Below are positions 57,251 to 64,000 of a stretch of DNA of 64,000 nt, piece by piece; within the stretch, counting starts at the first letter, position 1; each line of letters starts with the position of its first letter. Source of the DNA: JACVRM01 sp963817375 (lineage in GTDB: Bacteria > Actinomycetota > Thermoleophilia > Gaiellales > Gaiellaceae); assembly GCA_963817375.1 (NCBI GenBank), contig CAWFOB010000003.1:15271-79270 (forward strand), read 5' to 3'. The translations under genes were made by a program, and so were the position numbers. The notes beneath the pieces are model-generated. The model saw only the letters and a list, made by a program, of their open reading frames with translations. It was not told where the DNA came from and ran no database searches.

Positions 57251-58471
57251 ATGGCCCGTCGACTGCCCCTCCTGCTGCTGCTGCTGCTGCTGCCGTTCGT
57301 GCTGGCGCCGCAGGCTGCCGGCGACGACGTGTCGCACAAGGCGGCAGTGGACGCGCAGCTCGCCCAGCTGCGGGCCAGGATGGCGGCCGCGGCGGCGAGG
57401 GAGGACGCGCTCTCGTCGCACATCTCGAGCGTCACCGGCGACATCCGCGCGCTCGAGCGCCGCTCGGGGGACGTCGCCGCGAAGCTGAAATCGCTGCAGG
57501 CAGACCTCGAGCTGCACCGCGCGCGGCTCGTCCGGCTCACGCAGCTCCTCGAGCTCCAGACCGCCCGCCTGAACTTCCTCAGGAGCCAGTACACGAAGGC
57601 GATGGCCCGGCTCGACCACCGCGTGGTGGAGCTCTACAAGGAAAGCCGGCCGAGCACGCTCGACGTGCTGGTCTCCTCGGCCAGCTTCACCGACGCGCTC
57701 GACCAGATCGACTACATGAGCACCGTCGGCAACGAGGACGCGAATGTCTCCGCGTCCGTGCGCGCGGCGCGCGACGACATGAAGACGCTGCGCGCGCAGA
57801 CGCACCAGACGCACGAGCAGGTCGCCGCCGCGACGCGGGTCATCGCCGTGCGGACGGCCCAGGAGCTGGAGCTCCAGAACGCTCTGCTGGCGCGGAAGAG
57901 CGGGCTGGCCGCGGCGCGGCAGTCGCAGCTGGACGCACTCACGACCGTCCGGAACCAGCATCGTGACGCAGTCGCCGAGGCGGCCGGGCTCGCGCAGGTG
58001 TCCGAGCAGCTCGGCGCGCAGATCCGCGCCGCCCAGGCGGCGGCCGCCGCCGCGGCGTCGCCTGCCATCTCACCGACCCAGTCCATCTACCACGCGACCA
58101 GCTCCGCGTCCGGGTTCATCTGGCCCGTCAACGGCCCCGTGGTCAGCCCCTTCGGCATGCGCTGGGGCCGGATGCACGAGGGCATCGACATCGGCGTCGG
58201 CTACGGCACGCCCATCCACGCCGCCGCAGCCGGCACGGTGATCACGGCCGGCTGGGAGGACGGCTACGGCAACCTGATCGTGATCGACCACGGCGGCGGG
58301 ATCGCCACCGCGTACGCGCACCAGTCAGGATTCGCCGTCGGCTACGGCGACCATGTCGAGCAGGGCCAGGTGATCGGCTACGTCGGCTGCACCGGCCACT
58401 GCTTCGGCCCGCACCTCCACTTCGAGGTGCGCGTCAACGGCACCGCCGTGGATCCGCTCGGGTACCTCTGA
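57251..58471 (+). CDS. Secreted M23-family murein hydrolase activator/peptidase (EnvC-like)
   Basis: About 406 residues. A signal peptide with a polyleucine core (RRLPLLLLLLLLPFVLAPQA), a long coiled coil (residues about 28-270, including LARMAAAAA-type heptads and YKESRPSTLDVLVSSASFTD), and a C-terminal LytM domain. The domain holds GMRWGRMHEGIDIGVGYGTP (H-x3-D), NLIVIDHGGGIATAYAHQSG and CFGPHLHFEVRVNG (HxH), so all zinc ligands are intact and it may cleave peptidoglycan directly. I chose ATG 57251; TAGACT at 57178-57183 is a likely -10, giving a leader of about 60 nt. A family-A palindrome follows the stop. Confidence 0.9.
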   Translation: MARRLPLLLLLLLLPFVLAPQAAGDDVSHKAAVDAQLAQLRARMAAAAAREDALSSHISSVTGDIRALERRSGDVAAKLKSLQADLELHRARLVRLTQLLELQTARLNFLRSQYTKAMARLDHRVVELYKESRPSTLDVLVSSASFTDALDQIDYMSTVGNEDANVSASVRAARDDMKTLRAQTHQTHEQVAAATRVIAVRTAQELELQNALLARKSGLAAARQSQLDALTTVRNQHRDAVAEAAGLAQVSEQLGAQIRAAQAAAAAAASPAISPTQSIYHATSSASGFIWPVNGPVVSPFGMRWGRMHEGIDIGVGYGTPIHAAAAGTVITAGWEDGYGNLIVIDHGGGIATAYAHQSGFAVGYGDHVEQGQVIGYVGCTGHCFGPHLHFEVRVNGTAVDPLGYL

Positions 58472-58485
58472 CCCGCGCAACCGAC

Positions 58486-58506
58486 TTAGTGGCTGACAGC
58501 CACTAA
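58486..58506. repeat. Dispersed palindromic repeat, family A
   Basis: Perfect arms TTAGTGGCTG and CAGCCACTAA around a central A. It lies between two convergent genes (M23 peptidase ends 58471; minus-strand gene ends 58503) and supplies the TAG stop (complement of 58503-58505) of the minus-strand gene. Confidence 0.85.
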
Positions 58507-58937
58507 CTGGGTTCGAGGAAGATCTTCCGCGCGCCGGGCTCGGCGAACTGCTCCCCGTACTCGATGGCGCGCCGGAACCTCGGCTTGCTGTACGGAAGCA
58601 CGACGTCGACAGGATCCGCCTCGGCGTGCTCGATCGTGACGAGGATCGCGCCCGTCTTCCGGGTCTCGCCGGGCGGGACGACGCGGACGTCGACGGCGAC
58701 CGCGCACGCGCGGATTGCCTTTTCGTCGGCCTTCTGCCGCAGTGCGGCGTAGAGCATGTCCAGGATCTCGGTCGCGCGCGCGAACATGCCGCCCGTGGGG
58801 CCGCCCACGAACGCGAGCTCGCCGTCACGGTCGATCCACGAGGCCGTCGGGTAGAACCGGCCGTTCTCCTCGAGCAGCTTGCGGGCCACGGCGAGCTCCT
58901 TGCGGAGGAGCAGGTCGATCTCCTCCTGCGCGCTCAC
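58503..58937 (-). CDS. Hypothetical protein
   Basis: 144 residues (MSAQEEIDLLLRKELAVARK to FAEPGARKIFLEPS). The N-terminal third is an amphipathic helix. The rest alternates strands: FYPTASWIDRDGELAFVGG, VAVDVRVVPPGETRKTGAIL and VTIEHAEADPVDVVLPYSKP, a layout often seen in small soluble alpha/beta proteins of actinobacteria. No family or motif is recognised. The start GTG 58937 overlaps nothing; the hpt stop lies 4 nt upstream, suggesting co-transcription with hpt. The stop lies within a dispersed palindrome. Confidence 0.7.
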   Translation of the reverse strand: MSAQEEIDLLLRKELAVARKLLEENGRFYPTASWIDRDGELAFVGGPTGGMFARATEILDMLYAALRQKADEKAIRACAVAVDVRVVPPGETRKTGAILVTIEHAEADPVDVVLPYSKPRFRRAIEYGEQFAEPGARKIFLEPS

Positions 58938-58941
58938 GCGC

Positions 58942-59478
58942 CTAGACGTTGGCGACGTGCAGGTCGGGCAGGTTCCGGTAGCCCTCGTCCATGTCGAAGC
59001 CGTAGCCGACGAAGAACTCGTCCGGCGCGGTGAAGCCGACGTAGCGGACGGGCAGGTCCTCGACGATGCGGCGGTACGGACGGTCGAGCAGCGTGACCGC
59101 GTTCAGCGACGCCGGGCCGCGCAGCAACAGCGTCTTGCAGAGGTAGTTGAGCGTGAGGCCGGTGTCGATCACGTCCTCGACGATCAGGACGTGGCGGCCG
59201 GCGATCGGGGCGTCCAGGTCCTTCAGGAGCTTGATCGAGCCGCCGTTGCCGCCGTCGTAGCCGGCCAGCTCCACGAAGTCGAGGTGGTGGAGGATCGGCA
59301 TCGCGCGCGACAGGTCCGCGCAGAAGATGAGGCTCGCCTTCAGGGGCGCGACGAGCAGGGGCTCGCGGCCCTCGTAGTCGGCCGCGATCTGGGCGCCCAG
59401 CTCGGCGACGCGCGCGGCGATCTGGTCGGCGCCGAGGTAGAGCTCGCCGACGCGCGGGTCGGCCGTCGCGGGCGCCAC
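58942..59478 (-). CDS. hpt: Hypoxanthine phosphoribosyltransferase
   Basis: 178 residues. The PRPP-binding signature VLIVEDVIDTGLTLNYLCKT is complete (VEDVIDTG). ADLSRAMPILHHLDFVELAG and the C-terminal VRYVGFTAPDEFFVGYGFDM are family-typical, with Asp and aromatic residues near the purine pocket. It salvages hypoxanthine and guanine to IMP and GMP. The start GTG 59478 overlaps the stop of the upstream gene by one base (TAGTG), so the three minus-strand genes form one operon. Confidence 0.92.
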   Translation of the reverse strand: MAPATADPRVGELYLGADQIAARVAELGAQIAADYEGREPLLVAPLKASLIFCADLSRAMPILHHLDFVELAGYDGGNGGSIKLLKDLDAPIAGRHVLIVEDVIDTGLTLNYLCKTLLLRGPASLNAVTLLDRPYRRIVEDLPVRYVGFTAPDEFFVGYGFDMDEGYRNLPDLHVANV

Positions 59479-59840
59479 TACATCGCGAGCTCGAGCCCGT
59501 ATCGCTGCGCCAGCCGTTCGATGTCCCGCTTGTAGAAGAGCTTCGCGCGCACGTCCGGGTAGAGCTCGCGCAGCCGGCGGAGCTTCCGGTTCTTCCGGGT
59601 GACGAGCGACTGCTTCATCGTCGTCAGCTCGAGGTAGAGGCCCTGCTCGGGCAGGAAGAAATCCGGGGTGAACGCCTCGACCACCCGGCCGTCGGCGTCG
59701 CGTTCGAGCACGAACGTGTGGGGCTCGTACTCCCACTGCACCCCGTAGTAGTCGAGGATCTTGGCGCACTCGCGTTCCACGTCATTCTGGAAGCGGGGCG
59801 CGGGTATTTGCGAATTTGCCTGGAAAATGGGCATTTCCAC
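59478..59840 (-). CDS. PD-(D/E)xK-like nuclease-fold protein
   Basis: About 120 residues (VEMPIFQANSQIPAPRFQND). The pattern FQNDVERECAKILDYYGVQW, YEPHTFVLE, AFTPDFFLPEQGLYLELTTM and KNRKLRRLRELYPDVRAKLF follows the order of a VSR/restriction-endonuclease-like core: helix, strand, PDF with the metal Asp, then YLELT. Here ExT takes the place of ExK, so catalysis is uncertain, though the nearby Lys (MKQ) may substitute. It may act on nucleic acids or be a degenerate fold. GTG 59840 and ATG 59834 are possible starts. It overlaps hpt by one base. Confidence 0.72.
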   Translation of the reverse strand: MEMPIFQANSQIPAPRFQNDVERECAKILDYYGVQWEYEPHTFVLERDADGRVVEAFTPDFFLPEQGLYLELTTMKQSLVTRKNRKLRRLRELYPDVRAKLFYKRDIERLAQRYGLELAM

Positions 59841-59952
59841 ACGCGACGGAAGCCTAGCATCGCGTTCGGATGCCTTTAGGAGGCCTTGACGAGGTGGCCG
59901 ATGTGTCACCCCGACGCGCTGGACGCCCCCATGCTGCGTCCTCGGTTGCGCC

Positions 59953-59968
59953 CGTATGCCGGCATACG
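59953..59968. promoter_or_regulatory. Perfect 16-bp palindrome, putative operator of the cyclic-diphosphoglycerate operon
   Basis: CGTATGCC and GGCATACG meet at the centre, with further GCG/CGC symmetry 3 nt out on each side (59948-59950 and 59971-59973). It lies in the gap between the minus-strand hpt operon and the plus-strand phosphoesterase/cDPG operon. TetR/GntR-type dimers bind dyads of this size. It is the only such perfect dyad in a divergent promoter region of the window. Confidence 0.55.
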
Positions 59969-60017
59969 AACGCGCCCTGCGTCCTTGCCTGGGAACGACC
60001 AGCACGCCGGAGTGACG

Positions 60018-60854
60018 ATGTCCACCTCGTCAATGCCTCCTAAGATGCCCGCCACGGTGGCAGGTAACCCGTTTCGCATCGCGCACATCTCCGACGTCCA
60101 CTGCGGCGGGGCCCATTTCGTGCCCAGCCTGATGGACCGCGCGATCGCCGAGATCAACGAGATGGAGCCCGACATCGTCATCTGCTCGGGCGACCTGACC
60201 ACCTTCGGCTTCAAGCAGGAGTACTTCGAGGCGAAGCGCTACCTCGACAAGATCGAGTGCCAGGAGTTCGTCGTCATCCCGGGGAACCACGACTCGCGCA
60301 ACGTCGGCTACGTGCACTTCGAGGAACTCTTCGGCGACCGCAACTCGGTGCTGCGCGTCGGTGCCATCACCGTCGTCGCGGTCGACTCGACCCAGCCTGA
60401 CCTGGACGAGGGCCAGATCGGCCGTGGCCGCTATCCATGGATCGAGGAGCAGTTCTCCGGGCCGGCAGATCTGCGCATCTTCGTGATGCACCACCACCTG
60501 CTGCCGATCCCGGGCACCGGGCGCGAGCGCAACATCGTCTTCGACGCGGGCGACGCGATCGAGTGCCTGCAGCGGTCGAAGGTCGACCTCGTGCTGGCCG
60601 GGCACAAGCACGTCCCGTACGCGTGGCGGCTGGAGGATCTGTTCGTCGTCAACACCGGCACGGTGTCGACCACGCGCCTACGCGGCAACACGCGGCCCTG
60701 TTACAACATCGTCGAGATCACGGGCACACACGTGGACGTGTGGCGCAAGTACCCGTTCCACGGGTCGGAGCGGATCATCCAGTTCTCGACCGAGACGCGG
60801 GCGTACGAGAAGTACACCGACCGGATCGAGGACGAGGTCACCACCCGCTCCTGA
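60018..60854 (+). CDS. Calcineurin-like metallophosphoesterase (Icc/CpdA-like)
   Basis: About 278 residues. The metal-site motifs are all present: RIAHISDVHCGG (D-x-H), DIVICSGDLTTFG (GD), FVVIPGNHDSRNVG (GNHD), RIFVMHHHLLPI (H) and LVLAGHKHVPY (GHxH). This arrangement is that of cyclic-nucleotide and related phosphodiesterases of the Icc/CpdA group. ATG 60018 (MSTSSMPPKM) is chosen; starts as late as 60057 are possible, since the domain begins at VAGNPFRIAHISD. It overlaps the next gene (TGATG), making it the first gene of the cDPG operon; hydrolysis of a cyclic phosphate intermediate is conceivable but unproven. Confidence 0.88.
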   Translation: MSTSSMPPKMPATVAGNPFRIAHISDVHCGGAHFVPSLMDRAIAEINEMEPDIVICSGDLTTFGFKQEYFEAKRYLDKIECQEFVVIPGNHDSRNVGYVHFEELFGDRNSVLRVGAITVVAVDSTQPDLDEGQIGRGRYPWIEEQFSGPADLRIFVMHHHLLPIPGTGRERNIVFDAGDAIECLQRSKVDLVLAGHKHVPYAWRLEDLFVVNTGTVSTTRLRGNTRPCYNIVEITGTHVDVWRKYPFHGSERIIQFSTETRAYEKYTDRIEDEVTTRS

Positions 60855-62116
60855 TGGAAGCGCGCGCGGTTGCCGTCATCGACGGCGAGCATTACGCGCC
60901 CGTCGTGCGCGCTGCGCTCGCCGAGCTGCCCTACGAGGTCATCGGCGCCTGGCTCGCCGGCGGCGGCGAGAAGCTGCTCGGCGGCGAGGACTACGGGGTC
61001 CCGCTGGCCGGGACGCTCGAGGAGGCGCTGGCCTGGGAGCCGGACGTCGTCTACGACCTCTCGGACGAGCCGGTTCTCGGCCCGCGCGAACGGCTGGCGC
61101 TCGCGAGCCGGGTGCTGGCCGCCGGGGTCGTCTACCAGGGGCCTGATTTCCGCTTCGACCCGCCTGGCTTCGCCCCGGTCGGCGTGCCGTCGATCGCGAT
61201 CGCGGGCACCGGGAAGCGCGTCGGCAAGACGGCCGTGACCGGGCACGTCGCACGCCTGCTGGCGCAGGACCGCCGCGTCGTCGTGGTCGCGATGGGGCGG
61301 GGCGGGCCGCCCGAGCCGGAGGTGATCGAGGAGCGCCCCGACCTGGAGTCGCTTCTCGAGCGCACGCGCGCCGGCCTGCACGGGGCCTCCGACCACCTCG
61401 AGACGGCCGCGCTCACCGGCGTGCCCACCGTCGGCTGCCGCCGGGCCGGCGGCGGGCTGGCCGGCGCGGTCGGCAGCTCGAACGTCCTGGAGGGCGTCGA
61501 GGCGGCGCTGGCGCTCGACCCCGAGTTGCTGGTCTTCGACGGCAGCGGCGCGGCGCTGCCGCCGGTGGCGGCGGACGCGCTGGTCCTCGTCGTGCCGGCG
61601 CACCAGCCGCCCGAGCTCGCCACCGGCTACCTGAACGCGTACCGGATCCTGCTCGCCGACCTCGTCGTGGTGACGCATGGCGAGGACCGGGCGGCGGCGC
61701 ACGCGCTTGCCGGCGCCGTTCGCGCGGTCAAGGACGTGCCGGTGGTCGCCACGGTGCAGCGCCCGCGCCCGCTCGAGCCGGTGGCCGGGCGCCGCGTCGC
61801 GTTCTTCACGACGGCGCCGCAGGAGGTGCACCCGCTGCTCGCCGATCACCTGCTACACCAGCACGGCGCCACGCACGTGGCCGTGTCCGGCAACCTCGCG
61901 CACCGCGCCGCGCTCCGGCACGATGTCGAGAGCCTCGACGCCGACGTCTTCCTGGTCGAGCTCAAGGCCGCCGCCGTGGACGTGGTCGCCGAGGCCGCGC
62001 TGGCCCGCGGGATCCCGGTCGTCCTGACCGACGCGGACCTGCGAGTGCTGCCCGGCGAGCCCGATCTCGACGCCGCGCTGCGCTCGCTCGTCCCGGCCCG
62101 GGAGGGCGTGCGGTGA
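60854..62116 (+). CDS. Cyclic 2,3-diphosphoglycerate synthetase
   Basis: 420 residues. An N-terminal Rossmann-like domain (ARAVAVIDGEHYAPVVRAAL, VVYDLSDEPVLGPRERLALA) precedes a P-loop domain with GVPSIAIAGTGKRVGKTAVT at residues 111-130 (GTGKRVGKT) and VVVVAMGRGGPPEPEVIEE. HLETAALTGVPTVGCRRAGG and LVFDGSGAALPPVAADALVL follow. These are the hallmarks of the archaeal enzyme that closes 2,3-diphosphoglycerate into cyclic 2,3-diphosphoglycerate using ATP. The start ATG overlaps the phosphoesterase stop and the stop overlaps the 2-phosphoglycerate kinase start (GTGA). The next gene makes its substrate, which supports the assignment. Confidence 0.88.
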   Translation: MEARAVAVIDGEHYAPVVRAALAELPYEVIGAWLAGGGEKLLGGEDYGVPLAGTLEEALAWEPDVVYDLSDEPVLGPRERLALASRVLAAGVVYQGPDFRFDPPGFAPVGVPSIAIAGTGKRVGKTAVTGHVARLLAQDRRVVVVAMGRGGPPEPEVIEERPDLESLLERTRAGLHGASDHLETAALTGVPTVGCRRAGGGLAGAVGSSNVLEGVEAALALDPELLVFDGSGAALPPVAADALVLVVPAHQPPELATGYLNAYRILLADLVVVTHGEDRAAAHALAGAVRAVKDVPVVATVQRPRPLEPVAGRRVAFFTTAPQEVHPLLADHLLHQHGATHVAVSGNLAHRAALRHDVESLDADVFLVELKAAAVDVVAEAALARGIPVVLTDADLRVLPGEPDLDAALRSLVPAREGVR

Positions 62117-63014
62117 CCGAGCCGCGCCGGCTCGAGCCGCTGCCGCTCGGCGCGCACGGCGGCCCCCGCTACTCGAAGGGGCTGATGGCGCGTGCCCTGA
62201 TGGCCACGGGGCTCGCGCCCGAGCCCGCCTACGCGCTGGCGCGGCGCCTGGAGCGGCGAGGTGGCCGCCCGGAACGGCGAGGGCATCACGCTCGACCGCG
62301 TCGAGGAGGTCGCCACCGAGCTGCTCGGCGACACCGGGCGCGAACGCGGCGCAGCGGCTCCGCCGCTACGGGAGGCTCCAGGAGCTCGACGTGCCGATCG
62401 TGCTGCTCCTCGGCGGCGCCACCGGCACCGGGAAGTCGACGATCGCGACCGAGGCGGCCTACCGGCTCGGGATCACGCGCGTCACGTCCACCGACTTCAT
62501 CCGCCAGACGATGCGGGCGTTCTTCTCGCGCGACTTCATGCCGTCGGTGCACTACTCGAGCTTCGAGGCGCGCGTCGGCGACGCCGGACATGCCGGAGCA
62601 GATGGCTGCCAGGGCTTCCTCGATCAGACGCGCAACGTCCTCGTCGGCGTGCAGGCGGCGCTCGACCGGGCGCTGCACGAGGGCTGGTCGATGGTGATCG
62701 AGGGCGTGCACCTCGTGCCGGGCATGATCCCGCCGATCGAGGGGCCGGTCGTCGTCCAGTGCGTCGTCGCGATTGGCGACGAGGACGAGCACCTCGACCA
62801 CTTCCAGATCCGCGACGCGGCGACCGGCGGGCTGCGGCCGCTCGACAAGTACGTGCAGCACTTCGCCGACATCCGCGCGCTCCAGGACTACATCGTCGAG
62901 CGCGCGCGGCGGAACGACGTGCCCGTGGTCGACCGGCCGACCGTGGAATCGGCGGTCGGCGAGGTCATCGGCCTTGTCCTGGACGCGACCGAGCGAGTAG
63001 AACCTTCCTCGTGA
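62113..63014 (+). CDS. 2-phosphoglycerate kinase (at least two frameshifts)
   Basis: About 299 residues after repair. The N-terminal 90 residues are an ATP-cone-like domain (YSKGLMARALMATGLAPEPA, then EVAARNGEGITLDRVEEVAT). The kinase follows: P-loop VLLLGGATGTGKSTIATEAA, STDFIRQTMRAFFSRDFMPS, WSMVIEGVHLVPGMIPPIEG and the C-terminal RNDVPVVDRPTVESAVGEVI. Removals near 62265 and 62345 restore one frame; a third anomaly near 62580 is possible. The enzyme phosphorylates 2-phosphoglycerate to 2,3-diphosphoglycerate. The GTG start overlaps the previous gene and the stop overlaps glpX, so expression is tightly coupled. Confidence 0.88.
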
Positions 63015-64000
63015 CCCAGACAGCCCCCGAGACGGTCGAGGCGGAGAAGCAGCAGCGGCCGGCCTGCATCTGCGAGACGTACGCGCGCGCAACCGACCGC
63101 GCCGCGCTGGCGGGCGCCCGCTGGCTGGGCCGGGCCGACCACCAGGCGGCGGCCGCGAGCGCGACCCACGCAATGCATGACGCGCTCGCGCAGCAGCCGA
63201 TCGACGGGTACGTCGTGATCGGCGCCGAGGAGGGCGACGAGCTCCAGGCGGGCCAGCAGGTCGGCGCCGGCGGCGAGGCAGTCGACCTCGCGGTCGACCC
63301 GATCGAGGGCAGCGGCATCGTCGCGCGCGGCGCGAGCGGCGCCATGTCGATGCTCGCGATCGCGTCCCGCGGGTCGATGCAGACGCTGCCGGACATGTAC
63401 ATGCGCAAGATGGCGGTCGGCCCGCGGGCGCGCGGCCGGATCGACCTGCGCTCGCCGGTCGGCGACAACGTCCGCGGCATCGCCGAGTCGTTCGGCCGGC
63501 GCCCGGAGGACATCACGACGATCGTCCTCGACCGTCCGCGCCACCACGACCTGATCGAGGAGATCCGGCAGGCGGGCGCGCGCATCAAGCTGATCCAGGA
63601 CGGCGACGTGACGGCGTCGATCTCGGCGGCCATCCGCGGCACGAACGACCATCTGGCGATCGGCATCGGCGGCACCCGCCAGGCGGTGCTCGCGGCCGCC
63701 GCGCTGCGCTGCCTGGGCGGCGAGCTGCAGGCGCAGCTGTGGCCGACGTCGCGCGCGCGAGATCGACGCCGCCCGCGAGCACGGGCATCGAGGACATCAA
63801 CCGGGTGTTCACCAGCGACGACCTCGCGCCGGGCGACGTCATCGTCGTCGCGACGGGCGTCTCGAACGGCGACCTGCTGCGCGGCGTGCGCTACCTCGCC
63901 GACAGCGCGCTCACGCACTCGCTCGTCATGTGCACGCGCTGCAACTGGGTGCGGTTCGTCGACGGCATCCACTTCTTCGCAAGCGAGCGGCGCGAGGAGG
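63011..64000 (+). CDS. glpX: Class II fructose-1,6-bisphosphatase GlpX (cut by window edge, two frameshifts)
   Basis: About 330 residues are visible. ARATDRAALAGARWLGRADH starts the fold. AEEGDELQAGQQ and AVDPIEGSGIVARGASGAMS carry the metal-binding Asp/Glu residues, DMYMRKMAVGP is the signature loop, and DLAPGDVIVVATGVSNGDLL ends the visible part. Extra bases near 63757 and 63789 break the frame. It hydrolyses fructose 1,6-bisphosphate (some members also sedoheptulose 1,7-bisphosphate) in gluconeogenesis. The GTG start overlaps the 2-phosphoglycerate kinase stop by 4 nt. The placement ties carbon flow from 2-/3-phosphoglycerate to the cyclic solute. Confidence 0.9.
   Translation, partial: MTQTAPETVEAEKQQRPACICETYARATDRAALAGARWLGRADHQAAAASATHAMHDALAQQPIDGYVVIGAEEGDELQAGQQVGAGGEAVDLAVDPIEGSGIVARGASGAMSMLAIASRGSMQTLPDMYMRKMAVGPRARGRIDLRSPVGDNVRGIAESFGRRPEDITTIVLDRPRHHDLIEEIRQAGARIKLIQDGDVTASISAAIRGTNDHLAIGIGGTRQAVLAAAALRCLGGELQAQLWPTSRARDRRRPRARASRTSTGCSPATTSRRATSSSSRRASRTATCCAACATSPTARSRTRSSCARAATGCGSSTASTSSQASGARR

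Overview
The window is uniformly GC-rich DNA with short intergenic gaps. The gene content points to the Actinomycetota: a clpS-DUF2017 pair, the run pdxS-pdxT-yebC-ruvC-ruvA-ruvB-recJ-rel, abundant GTG starts, and many genes whose start codon sits directly behind a -10 box (leaderless transcripts). Its style suggests the class Thermoleophilia (Gaiellales/Solirubrobacterales), but that placement is an inference from gene content, not a phylogeny.

Layout. 0-9.5 kb: small-molecule and stress genes (HD-domain/LuxR regulator, cupin-TPR, flavin monooxygenase, YCII, phosphoesterase, PLP cysteine-synthase-like enzyme, orphan solute-binding-like protein, TOPRIM protein, cysteine-rich copper-type protein). 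9.5-17.2 kb: kinase-like protein, CPA1 antiporter, DHA2 exporter, methyltransferase, rhomboid-like protein, acetyltransferase, proline-racemase-family enzyme, ASCH protein and greA. 17.2-27 kb: a MacB-like ABC exporter behind three 11-bp-spaced direct repeats, two tandem AMIN-like lipoproteins, a DUF2236 protein, a MASE1-PAS histidine kinase and a second CPA1 antiporter. 27-35 kb: uppP, minigluzincin, exporter fused to a winged helix, PAS-PAS-LuxR regulator, repeat-rich intergenic DNA, YjbQ and tRNA-Met(CAT). 35-47 kb: PLP synthase (pdxS, pdxT), yebC, the Holliday-junction genes ruvC-ruvA-ruvB, recJ and the (p)ppGpp enzyme. 47-54 kb: thioesterase, clpS, phosphomannomutase and a large adenylate cyclase/AAA/TPR regulator. 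54-59 kb: cytochrome c maturation ccmE-ccmF-ccmI-like, an M23 peptidase and hpt. 60-64 kb: an overlapping operon of metallophosphoesterase, cyclic 2,3-diphosphoglycerate synthetase, 2-phosphoglycerate kinase and class II fructose-bisphosphatase.

Most noteworthy. (1) The last operon encodes both dedicated enzymes of cyclic 2,3-diphosphoglycerate synthesis, a solute known from methanogenic archaea, and its upstream region holds a perfect 16-bp palindrome. (2) More than 25 genes share one promoter format: a -10 hexamer, 6-8 nt, then the start codon. At three divergent gene pairs the two opposing -10 boxes overlap and share one TA step. (3) Two families of dispersed intergenic palindromes sit at gene 3' ends and in two cases supply a stop codon. 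(4) CcmE carries the Cys-type (CxxxY) haem-binding motif.

Data quality. From about 37.8 kb to the right end, many conserved genes (pdxT, ruvC, ruvA, ruvB, recJ, rel, the cyclase, a sugar isomerase, 2-phosphoglycerate kinase, glpX) contain single-base indels, nearly all insertions, densest at 39.8-44.9 kb. The proteins stay intact when read across the shifts, so sequencing or assembly error is far more likely than gene decay. I annotate these genes as whole CDS and give the approximate shift positions.
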